A stretch of DNA of 64,000 bases from an uncultured Desulfobacter sp. (lineage in GTDB: Bacteria > Desulfobacterota > Desulfobacteria > Desulfobacterales > Desulfobacteraceae). Numbering within the stretch: the first letter of the stretch is position 1; every line of letters starts with the position of its first letter. The translations under genes were made by a program, and so were the position numbers. Shown in pieces: positions 45,233-53,500 of the stretch. The stretch is from contig NZ_OY762614.1 in NCBI RefSeq assembly GCF_963666145.1, forward strand, positions 1,354,501 to 1,418,500, written 5' to 3'. The notes beneath the pieces are model-generated. The model did no database searches. It had not been told where the DNA came from and saw nothing but the letters and a program-made list of their open reading frames with translations.

Positions 45233-45784
45233 CTAGTTCACAGAATAAACACAAAGCCGCTGGGCGATCCGATTCTGGTTGACAGCGGTATCTCTTATGG
45301 CAGCAGGGTTTTTGTTCTCGGAAATGATAAATTCAATGTGACCGCACTCTTTGGTAATATCGTCAATGGCATGATCGACATTGGCCTGGCTTGTGGTATG
45401 GGCAAATTTCAAACCCAGTTCTTCGGCCTTTGCCTCGAACGCAGTCACATTTTTTGCAGCCGCCTCTTTAAAGTCGGCATACAGTTTTTCCTGGGTGGTG
45501 GAAAAAAATGAGGTCACGTCATGGGACAGATTGGCTGCATTTACTGCGATAATGCCGTAATCCATACGTTTGGCCATATCCAGAGCATAATCAACCATAT
45601 CATCAGAAAACCGGCTTTCAAGGGTGGCAACAACCAGATTTTTTCCCTCGTTTTCCTTGCACAACATGCACTGATCGGAACCTGAGCCGGCCTCGTTGCT
45701 GTCGCAATGCTGGGTAAATTTAATGGGTTTTGCTGCATTGCCGTTCTGTTTGCCACGATTAAATATTTTATTTAAAAACTGCAT
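45233..45784 (-). CDS. Universal-stress-protein-like with Cys-rich N-terminus
   Basis: A 183-residue cytoplasmic protein. The C-terminal ~130 residues look like a UspA-type alpha/beta domain (NLVVATLESRFSDDMVDYAL, YGIIAVNAANLSH, HIEFIISENKNPAAI). The N-terminal ~50 residues carry HCDSNEAGSGSDQCMLCKEN, a Cys/His cluster (C-x10-C-x2-C with a preceding His) that could bind a metal. The usual ATP-binding G-x2-G-x9-G(S/T) motif is not evident. ATG at 45784 has AAGGAGG. A sigma-54 promoter lies 57 nt upstream. It is first in an operon with the small membrane protein and the transporter. Confidence 0.68.
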   Translation of the reverse strand: MQFLNKIFNRGKQNGNAAKPIKFTQHCDSNEAGSGSDQCMLCKENEGKNLVVATLESRFSDDMVDYALDMAKRMDYGIIAVNAANLSHDVTSFFSTTQEKLYADFKEAAAKNVTAFEAKAEELGLKFAHTTSQANVDHAIDDITKECGHIEFIISENKNPAAIRDTAVNQNRIAQRLCVYSVN

Positions 45785-45841
45785 ATGCCACTTTCCTCCT
45801 TATAAAAAGTATTGGGTTATCATCTTTTCCGGCTAATAATG

Positions 45842-45857
45842 AGCAAGTTGCATACCA
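45842..45857 (-). promoter_or_regulatory. Sigma-54 promoter of the usp operon
   Basis: Minus strand TGGTAT-GCAAC-TTGCT, with GG and GC 10 nt apart, close to TGGCAC-N5-TTGCW. Transcription would start about 45 nt before the usp ATG. Confidence 0.8.
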
Positions 45858-45934
45858 GATCTCCCAAAACAGGCGAACAGGCGGCTTAACAAGGCTTTTC
45901 ATAAATCTTGAACCAAGCTTTCAATTTTATTTAT

Positions 45935-45949
45935 GTTGCATAATGCAAT
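45935..45949. promoter_or_regulatory. Inverted repeat, candidate shared enhancer
   Basis: GTTGCATAATGCAAT contains the exact inverted repeat TTGCAT-A-ATGCAA. It differs at only 2 of 15 positions from the site at 31484-31498. It lies about 80 nt upstream of the usp -24 box and about 185 nt upstream of the lon -24 box, both usual distances for sigma-54 activators. Confidence 0.62.
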
Positions 45950-46020
45950 ATTTTTATAAATTACGGCTCAAAGCCTCTTCTTGCGGCTGTTTTGGAGATA
46001 TTGCAATTATCAATGTTACT

Positions 46021-46046
46021 GTTGCATGTTGAAACGATTCATGCAA
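46021..46046. promoter_or_regulatory. Second half-site pair, candidate enhancer
   Basis: GTTGCATG and, 12 nt later, CATGCAA form an inverted pair of the same half-sites as 45935-45949 with a wider centre. They lie about 90 nt upstream of the lon -24 box. Weaker than the 15-bp site. Confidence 0.4.
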
Positions 46047-46133
46047 AATTCAGTCTTTACTATTGGTGGAAAGAATGGAAAAACCCTTATGAAATAGTTT
46101 ATTAAAGAATTGCCACCTTCCCAATCAGGTATC

Positions 46134-46149
46134 AGGCATGGTAATTGCT
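46134..46149 (+). promoter_or_regulatory. Sigma-54 promoter of the lon-receiver gene
   Basis: AGGCAT-GGTAA-TTGCT with GG (46135-46136) and GC (46147-46148) 10 nt apart. It lies 79 nt before the GTG start. Confidence 0.82.
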
Positions 46150-46228
46150 CCGTGCCCCATCAGTGCAGCAAGACAAAAAAGCTTAATAATTTTGAAACTT
46201 TCAAGATTAAAAAGAGAGGGATGCCAGG

Positions 46229-48253
46229 GTGAAACGAATCTTTAAGAAAGAAGAAACAACCGAGACTGTTGATGTAAGAGCAGAAGAGATCACGGCCCTG
46301 CGCGAGGCCGTACTGGACCAGAGGATGCCCGCCGAGGTTGAAAAAATTCTGCTCAAAGAGGTGGACCGGCTTGAGAAGATCAACCCATCGGCAGCAGAAT
46401 ACACCATCGGGCTCAACCATATCGACTATGTAACCACCCTGCCCTGGAACCGCTATACCCAGGATAATCTTGACATCCAGCGCGCGGAAAGAATTCTGAA
46501 CTCCGACCATTACGGACTTGATGAAATCAAGGAAAGAATCCTTGAACATCTGGCAGTCCGGCAGATGAAGCTGTCCCGGAAGAACACCATTCTTGTGGTG
46601 GATGATGAGCAGATCACCCGGATGAACCTGGAACATGTCCTGTCCAAGGAAGGGTATGAGGTCAACACAGCGGACGGCGGCGCTCCGGCCCTGGAATTTT
46701 TGAAAGACAAAACCGTGGACCTTGTGATCACGGATCTTAAGATGGACAAAATTGACGGTATGACGCTTTTGGAGCGTATCAAGACCACAAGTCCGTCCAC
46801 GGAGGTGATTATCATCTCCGGATACGCCACGGTGCTTACGGCCGTAGACGCCATCAAGCGCGGGTCATTTCACTTTATTCCCAAACCCCTGAAACTTGAT
46901 GACATCCGGGAAACCGTTAAAAAGGCCCTGGGCAAAAAAACAGGGCTGGTGGAGGCAAGAGGCCCCGTGATCTGCTTTGCCGGCCCTCCGGGTACGGGAA
47001 AGACCTCACTTGGCAAATCCATTGCCCAAAGCCTGGAACGCAAATTTGTCCGGATCTCCCTGGCAGGCGTAAAAGATGAAGCTGACATCCGGGGGCACAG
47101 GCGTTCCTATGCCGGTGCCCTTGCCGGCCGGATCATCCAGGAAATCCGACGGGCAGAGTCTTTGAACCCCGTGCTCATGCTTGATGAGATTGATAAGATC
47201 GGACAGGATTTTAAAGGTGATCCGGCCTCGGCCCTGCTTGAGGTACTGGACCCCCAGCAAAATTCAAAATTCATCGACCACTACCTGGACATTCCCTTTG
47301 ATCTTTCCAAGGTGATGTTCATTGCCACGGCCAATATGGTGGCCCGGATCCCCGGCCCCCTGCTGGACCGGTTTGAGGTGATCTCCATGTCCGGATACAC
47401 CATCGAAGAGAAAACCCACATTGCCCGGCGCCACTTGATTCCCCGGGCCATGGAGGAGACGGGGCTCGCCGGATTTGACCTTGAATTCACGGAAAATGCG
47501 ATTTGTGCCATCATCCGGGAACATACCAAAGAGGCGGGGTTGCGTGGCCTTGAGCGCCAAATCTCCGCCATCTGCCGAAAGATTGCCCGGCGGTATCTCA
47601 ATACGCCCAATGCGTCCAAAAAAATAAAAGTTGATGAAGCGACGGTGGAAAATCTGCTGGGCCCTGCCAGATACCACTATGAAATTGCAGGGGCCCGGGA
47701 CCGGGTCGGCTGCGCCACAGGCCTTGCCTGGACTGAAAGCGGCGGTGAGATTATTTTTATCGAGACCACCCGGATGATGGGAGCCGAACGCCTGATTCTC
47801 ACCGGTTATCTGGGTGAAGTGATGAAAGAATCGGCCCAGGCGGCTTTGAGCTACATCAGAAGCCACACGGAACAACTGGGGCTAAGCGCCGACTTTTTTC
47901 AAGGCCGGGACATCCACGTTCATGTGCCTTCCGGGGCCATCCCCAAGGATGGGCCGTCCGCCGGCATGACCATTGCCGTGGCCCTGGTTTCCCTGTTAAA
48001 GGAGATCCCCTGCCCCAGAGGCATGGCCATGACAGGCGAGGTGACATTGAGCGGCAGAATCCTTCCTGTGGGCGGCATCCGGGAAAAACTGCTGGCCGCC
48101 AAAACCGCCGGCATCAAAACTGTCATATTCCCGGCCAAAAATCAGGCGGAGATTGCAGCCATTGATGACACGCTCAAACAGGGCATAAACATCGTTACGG
48201 CAGGTGACCTTGACGACGTATTCCAGGAGGTGTTGGGGCAGGCGACATCATAG
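46229..48253 (+). CDS. Lon-type AAA+ protease with an inserted response-regulator receiver
   Basis: A 674-residue ATP-dependent serine protease with a phospho-receiver in its middle. Residues about 20-115 match the helical part of Lon just before the ATPase (INPSAAEYTIGLNHIDYVTT, HYGLDEIKERILEHLAVRQM). At 118-235 a complete receiver is inserted (ILVVDDEQITRMNL, acceptor Asp169 in ITDLKMDKIDGM, IISGYATV, PKPLKLDD). Lon then resumes exactly where it should: Walker A G252-PPGTGKT259, Walker B LMLD319-E320, and the protease domain with PKDGPSAGM (Ser577) and REKLLAA (Lys620). The 43-residue Ser-Lys spacing equals that of E. coli Lon S679-K722. The large N-terminal substrate-binding domain of classical Lon is missing. 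Start is GTG at 46229 after GAGAGGG. Monocistronic, sigma-54 promoter, divergent from usp. Phosphorylation-gated proteolysis is the inference. Confidence 0.93.
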   Translation: MKRIFKKEETTETVDVRAEEITALREAVLDQRMPAEVEKILLKEVDRLEKINPSAAEYTIGLNHIDYVTTLPWNRYTQDNLDIQRAERILNSDHYGLDEIKERILEHLAVRQMKLSRKNTILVVDDEQITRMNLEHVLSKEGYEVNTADGGAPALEFLKDKTVDLVITDLKMDKIDGMTLLERIKTTSPSTEVIIISGYATVLTAVDAIKRGSFHFIPKPLKLDDIRETVKKALGKKTGLVEARGPVICFAGPPGTGKTSLGKSIAQSLERKFVRISLAGVKDEADIRGHRRSYAGALAGRIIQEIRRAESLNPVLMLDEIDKIGQDFKGDPASALLEVLDPQQNSKFIDHYLDIPFDLSKVMFIATANMVARIPGPLLDRFEVISMSGYTIEEKTHIARRHLIPRAMEETGLAGFDLEFTENAICAIIREHTKEAGLRGLERQISAICRKIARRYLNTPNASKKIKVDEATVENLLGPARYHYEIAGARDRVGCATGLAWTESGGEIIFIETTRMMGAERLILTGYLGEVMKESAQAALSYIRSHTEQLGLSADFFQGRDIHVHVPSGAIPKDGPSAGMTIAVALVSLLKEIPCPRGMAMTGEVTLSGRILPVGGIREKLLAAKTAGIKTVIFPAKNQAEIAAIDDTLKQGINIVTAGDLDDVFQEVLGQATS

Positions 48254-48288
48254 AGTCAACCAAGGCTTGTTACTAAGGCATCAAGTTA

Positions 48289-49014
48289 TTAAGGCATCAA
48301 AGGTTGCCCTGTGGTTGAAATGGTTACCTGGTGAACAGGAATGTTTTCTCCTGATTTTTCCATGGCACGCTCAACAATCCATTTCATTTTTGAACAGCAG
48401 GGCACTTCCATTACCATCATGGTGATGCCCAGAATATTATTCTGGGTAAAAATATCTGCAAGTTTTTCAATATAAAGCTCTGCGTCATCAAACTTGGGAC
48501 ACCCCAGCATAACCACCTTGCCTTTCAGATAATCTGCATGAAAGGACGGTGCGGCTACAGGAACGCAGTCTGCCGTGATGAGCAGCGTGGCATCCTTTAA
48601 AAAAGGTGCTGTGGCTGGAATCAACCGAAGCTGTACCGGCCAGTGCCCTAAAGCCGATTCGCCTGCGTGCCCGGGAGTCCCCCCCATTTTTGCCGTCACC
48701 GGGGAGACGGGAAAGGTTGTTACCTGCTGAGAAGGACACCCCTTGGGTTTTGGGTCGCTTGTCGTTTTTTGACTTTCAAGGAACGCGTGCACAGCCTGTT
48801 CATCAAATTCATCTGCCTGGCGCTCAATGATCTTAAGTGCCCCTTTGGGACAATCGCCAAGACATGCCCCAAGCCCGTCACAATATTTATCGCCAATGAC
48901 TTTGGCCTTACCGTCAATGATCTGAATGGCCCCTTCGGCGCAGGAGGGTACGCAATTCCCGCAGCCGTCACACCTTTCCTGGTCTATCTCTATAATTTTA
49001 CGGATAACTTTCAT
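48289..49014 (-). CDS. Ferredoxin-like iron-sulfur protein (FrdX-type)
   Basis: A 241-residue cytoplasmic protein. N-terminal ferredoxin module about 5-65: the first cluster motif CDGCGNCVPSC is complete, the second CDGLGACLGDCP lacks its second Cys (Leu instead), which is seen in this kind of protein. The C-terminal domain (about 130-241) has further Cys in ADCVPVAA, MLGCPKFDD and VPCCSKMKW and is of unknown function. It is divergent from a Crp/Fnr regulator with a perfect FNR-type box between them. In several Desulfobacterota a protein of this kind (FrdX) is part of the HcpR nitrosative-stress regulon; that parallel rests on context. Confidence 0.75.
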   Translation of the reverse strand: MKVIRKIIEIDQERCDGCGNCVPSCAEGAIQIIDGKAKVIGDKYCDGLGACLGDCPKGALKIIERQADEFDEQAVHAFLESQKTTSDPKPKGCPSQQVTTFPVSPVTAKMGGTPGHAGESALGHWPVQLRLIPATAPFLKDATLLITADCVPVAAPSFHADYLKGKVVMLGCPKFDDAELYIEKLADIFTQNNILGITMMVMEVPCCSKMKWIVERAMEKSGENIPVHQVTISTTGQPLMP

Positions 49015-49093
49015 GGGGTATCCCTTTCATTATCAAAGTTTTAATTGGGTTTACATCCTGATTTGAAGTTACTATAGATAAAATAAGAAAACC

Positions 49094-49109
49094 TTGATCT
49101 GAATCAAGC
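49094..49109. promoter_or_regulatory. FNR-type operator
   Basis: CTTGAT-CTGA-ATCAAG, containing the exact FNR consensus TTGAT-N4-ATCAA. It lies 70 nt upstream of the regulator start and 80 nt upstream of the iron-sulfur gene start. The neighbouring regulator has a matching recognition helix (ETISR), so autoregulation and control of the divergent gene are likely. Confidence 0.82.
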
Positions 49110-49178
49110 CATTGATTTTTTTACCGCTACCTTAGAAAAACATCAGCAAGTTTAAAAAAAATACGTTCGGAGGCAACT

Positions 49179-49880
49179 ATAGAACCGTATCGGAACAGCA
49201 TTCCCCTTTTTTCAGGACTGACGGAAGAGCAAAGCCAAACCCTTGCCGGTCTGGCCAATGAATTGACCATAAAAAAAGGCCAACTCATCTTCCAGGAGGG
49301 AGACAGGGGACAAGGGTTTTACATTGTGGCCCAAGGTAAAATCAAAGTATTTAAAGTCTCCTTTGAAGGAAAAGAGCAGATCCTGCACATATACGGCCCG
49401 GGCCATACGTTTGGCGAAGTACCGGTATTTCAGGGGACAAATTTTCCAGCCTCGGCCATGGCCCTGGAAGAGTCAATTATTCTTTTCTTACCAAGAGAGG
49501 CGTTTGTCCAGCAAATTGAAAAGTCCCCTGCCCTTGCCATGAACATGCTGGCGGATCTGTCCAGACGCTTAAGGGAATTTACGGTTCAGATTGAAAATTT
49601 AAGTTTAAAGGAAGTACCGGCCAGGCTGGCGGCGTATATTCTGACTCTGGCCCGGGAAGAGTCAGCAGGGCATTCACAAAAAAAACAGCTTCCCGCTGCC
49701 AAGGTGTCTCTGCCGGTTTCAAAGGTTCAACTGGCAAGCCTCATCGGCACAACCCCAGAAACCATCTCCCGGGGATTAAAAAAAATGGCCCAGGCGGGAT
49801 TTATTAAGGTCAACGGTAAAAAAATTTCGATTATAGACCACCAGGGTCTTGAAGAACTATCCCATACCGGTCGACTTTAG
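49179..49880 (+). CDS. Crp/Fnr-family regulator, HcpR-like, apparent ATA start
   Basis: A 233-residue regulator. The cyclic-nucleotide-binding-like beta-roll spans about 5-125 (PLFSGLTEEQSQTLAGLA, FQEGDRGQGFYIVAQGKIKV, FGEVPVFQG), then a dimer helix and a Crp winged helix with recognition helix TTPETISRGLKKM; Glu and Arg there are the FNR-type determinants for TTGAT. There are no cysteines, so it cannot hold an FNR-type iron-sulfur cluster. The frame runs upstream of the first standard start (TTG at 49263) through well-conserved N-terminal residues to ATA at 49179, which has GGAGG 5 nt before it. Using TTG would remove the first beta-roll elements. It is convergent with and overlaps the PPTase gene by 24 nt. 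Confidence 0.82.
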   Translation: MEPYRNSIPLFSGLTEEQSQTLAGLANELTIKKGQLIFQEGDRGQGFYIVAQGKIKVFKVSFEGKEQILHIYGPGHTFGEVPVFQGTNFPASAMALEESIILFLPREAFVQQIEKSPALAMNMLADLSRRLREFTVQIENLSLKEVPARLAAYILTLAREESAGHSQKKQLPAAKVSLPVSKVQLASLIGTTPETISRGLKKMAQAGFIKVNGKKISIIDHQGLEELSHTGRL

Positions 49881-50567
49881 TATTGGAAAGACCACAGAAA
49901 AAACAACTTCATCCCGCCGATATGATTTCACGAGGAGATCATCAACCGGGAGATTATTTTCATACAATGTGTCATTGAGCCATTCAATTTTTTTCGCAGA
50001 ATTCTTCAAACCGGTGCGCCGGTATTTGAGCAAGGCTTCTTTGATGGTCCAAACTTTCAGGATGGTTTCAAGGTCTGCCCCGGCATATGCGTTTTGCTCC
50101 CTTTGGGAAAATCCTGCGTGTAGAAGGGCTGGAATATCCACAGGCGTTATGGTTTCGAGATCAACACCAACGGTATTGGTATTTTCGCACAAAGCAGCCA
50201 GGGCATAATCACCTGAATGAGAGATGGATATGGCGTATTTAAAGGAGGGAGCCAGAACAGGCGCCCCGGAGGGATCGTTATGAATCTCAATGACATCCGC
50301 AGACAGCCCCGTCTCCTGCATGACAAGATTTTTGACAGCCCATCGTCCAGCCAGTCGCTCCACCTGTTTTTTCAGGGCAAACAACTGATTTAAACGGTCC
50401 AGTTCAGCCGGGGAAAGTAAAGGCTGGGCAAACTGATCGAGACGAAATTTACAGCCGGGCCTGGTCTGGTAACCAGGCCCGACAATCTGGGGTAATAACG
50501 TTTCAAGCATGGCCGGGATGTGAACAAGACAAAAACGGATGCCTTGTTCACAAAACAACTGGGTCAT
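49857..50567 (-). CDS. 4'-phosphopantetheinyl transferase, Sfp type
   Basis: A 236-residue PPTase that would load CoA-derived phosphopantetheine on carrier domains. The motifs are visible: ISISHSGDYALAAL, VGVDLETI (Mg-binding Asp/Glu), and LKVWTIKEALLKYRRTG (W-x2-KEA). Length fits the Sfp/AcpT group. It starts 9 nt after the megasynthase stop on the same strand, so it is the second gene of that operon and the obvious activating enzyme. Its end overlaps the convergent regulator by 24 nt. Confidence 0.93.
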   Translation of the reverse strand: MTQLFCEQGIRFCLVHIPAMLETLLPQIVGPGYQTRPGCKFRLDQFAQPLLSPAELDRLNQLFALKKQVERLAGRWAVKNLVMQETGLSADVIEIHNDPSGAPVLAPSFKYAISISHSGDYALAALCENTNTVGVDLETITPVDIPALLHAGFSQREQNAYAGADLETILKVWTIKEALLKYRRTGLKNSAKKIEWLNDTLYENNLPVDDLLVKSYRRDEVVFSVVFPILKSTGMG

Positions 50568-50576
50568 GCGCTGTAT

Positions 50577-53500
50577 TTATCCGGCCACAAGGCTTTTACC
50601 GGCCGGGTTTATCATGGACATATCCGGCAGTTCATCTTCGGCCAGGCGGTCCACCCGGACCATTTCAAAATCCTGGACATCAATGACCACACGGCCGGAA
50701 GGTTCGACCAACTGCATATGATAGGTTTTGGTGTCATCGCTCTGGGCCAGACGCCGGGTCACGCAGAAGTAAGGCGTATTCGGCAGAACCGTTCCGGCAA
50801 AGGATGCTTTGCCGATGGTATAGGGCAGCATCACATCAGTGCTGGTGAAAAACTCAAGTATGCCGCCGGTCTGGAACACGGCATCCATAATCACCACTGG
50901 GGTGGCAAACTCAGGATAAGCCTGACCTTTGAAAAAGTCCCGGCCGGGCCGCCATTGAACCACCGTGACCAGGCTGTCTTCATCCAGGAGGGCCAACTGA
51001 TCCACAGTGCGGAACAAGCCGTCCATGAACAGACGATCCGGGTGGTAAATCTGATCCTGCCACTGGGCATCCACCTTAAATTCGGACATCTGCGGTGTGG
51101 AGATCTCATCAAAGGCAGGCGCCTCTGTACCGATTTTAACTTTGGCCTGGTAATGCAGGGTATCCTGGACAGGTGCTTTTCCTCCCGGAGGCGTAAACAC
51201 AGAATGAATCTCAGTTGTTATTGATCCGTCCGCATTTTTTTCAGCATAGATCTCAAGATTTTTGGGCCGGTTCTTCAGCAGTTTTATGCCATAGGGAATC
51301 TTAAAATCACTGACCTCAAGGACACGTCCCTGGCCGCCGCTGCATTCCAACGCCGCTTCAGCCATGGTTTCCAGGCCGGTTGCGCCGAGGAACAAGGGCA
51401 CACCTTTTCTGGCATGGTCAAAAAGAAACAGATCCCTGTCCGCTTCCAGAAGGCGTTTGAACCTCACCCTATCCTGGTTTGCATCCTTTTCTACGGTATC
51501 CAGAAAGGGCCCGACAGCAAGCAGACCATCCGGGTCAAACGCGGCAGGATTGTTTGCAGGGGGCGCCCCAATCAGCACTTCGCTTCCGGCCGAATTGCAC
51601 AGTTCTTCTTTAAAAAAGCGGATACCCTGGGCCACCGGGAGAAAGGCAATGCCTTTTTCCTTGAGTACGGCTTCAATGGTTCCCTGGGCAGCCATGCCGA
51701 TCTCGGCCCAGGCAGTCCAGTCAAACACCTTGTAGGTCATCTCCGGTGTTTTAAAGGCACAATCCTGTATCATGGCCGCCATCATGTCATTTCCGGCGGT
51801 GTAGTCCGACTGGGCCTCATTGCCGAATCTGGCCGTGATGGATGAGAACCCGATGAGATAGCGGCAGCCTTTATTTTCAATGGCAGCCAGCACATTGGCC
51901 AGACCCTGGACCTTGGTGTCAAACACCAGGTTAAAATCATCCATGGATTTCTTTTCAATCATGATGCTCCGGTCCACACCTGCGGCATGAATCGCCCCGT
52001 CAATACGGTCGTATTGGGAAACCGCCTTTGAAACAGCATCCGGGTCGGTGACGTCCACGGCATGGTAATCCACGGCTTTTACCAGTGCCCGCAACTGGGC
52101 CAGATTTTCCCGGGCAGTTAGAATCCGCCGCAGTCCGGCGGTTCTGTTTTTCAATGCCACGGGTTTGGCATCGGGATGTTTGGACTTAAGGGCTGCCATT
52201 ATTTGGGTGTCATTCATGGCATCGGCCCCGGGAATTTCCAATTCATCTTCCACCCGGCTGCGGCCTAAAATAACCAGGTGCATGTCCGGACGGGTAACCG
52301 ATTTAAGCAATTCATAGGTGATACCGGCAGCACCGCCTGTGACCAGGAGCGTGTCGGCATCTTTGATGATAGAGGCATCCTCTCCCCGGGATGCGTTCGC
52401 ATCGCCGCTCTTTGCCCGGATGCCGAACCTCTCCCCCTGTTCAAGACCCACTTCCCGGCGGGTGCAGGCGCTGAACACTTCGTTCATAAATGCCCCAGCG
52501 GCCTGGCTCATATCCCCGAGCTCATTTTTATCCATGAACTCAACAATTTTCACAGCTGTTTGCGGGTACTCTTTGGATACGGTTTTCAGCAGGCCAGAAA
52601 TACCGCTGAACACAGGGAATATCTGATCCGGTGCCGGGTCCTTGAAACGGGCCAGGGCTGATTGGACAGATATGGCTGCCAGACGGCCGTGGGTTTCATC
52701 CAGACTGCTGCCCAATGCCTTACACAACAGGAACAAGAATTTAACCGCTGCGCTCTCTGCCGCCAGGTTGTTTTCACCGGACGCCATGGCAAAATCCAGG
52801 GGATGGAGGAAAAAGAGTCCTGAAATCCCCTCATGGTCCGCCTTGATCCGGGAGATAAGATCTTCGGCTCCGTCAACGGTGTTTAAATCAACCGTGTAAT
52901 CATCTTCTTCACTGGTGCCCACACTGATGACCCGGCCGTTGTTTTCCTTGATCAACTCCGCCACAGCCCGGCCAAATCCCTGGCTGTCCATGGTGATCAG
53001 ATAGGTTTGACCGTCTACACCGGATATGTCCGATGCGGGGGTGGGCAGGCTACGCAATCCAAAGGTATAGCTTTGGATGCCGGTCTCCTCAGAAGTATCC
53101 GGAGCCTGGGCAGAGGCAGCGTCACTCACCTTCACGCCGGCGGTTGCCGGTGCCGGTGGGGTATCGGAATTGTTGCCGCCCTCGACACCGATTTGTGCCT
53201 GAATGTATTCACTGATTTTACTGATGGTGTTCAATTCAGACAGATTGATATCCTCGGGAACGGACAGACCGTATGATTTGGTGATTTTACCAAAGGTCTC
53301 CACCTGCTTAACCGTATCAATACCCAGATCAGCCTCCAGATCCAGATCCGGTTCCAGCATATCCTGGGTGTAACCGGTCTGCTCGGCGATCATGGCCGTG
53401 ATTTCCCCGGTGACATCCTGTCCGTTGTCAGTGGCGGATTCGGCTGCCAGAGAAGCGGTTTCAGCTTCCGGCTGTTGGGCAGCGCCCTCGGCCTGGATAC

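Larger units (their letters stand above)
45785..46228. other. Divergent control region between usp and lon-receiver genes
   Basis: No gene is seen in these 444 nt. Two opposed sigma-54 promoters lie at its ends (45842-45857 minus, 46134-46149 plus) and candidate activator sites in the middle (45935-45949, 46021-46046), each listed separately. The arrangement predicts joint activation of both directions from shared enhancers. Confidence 0.7.
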
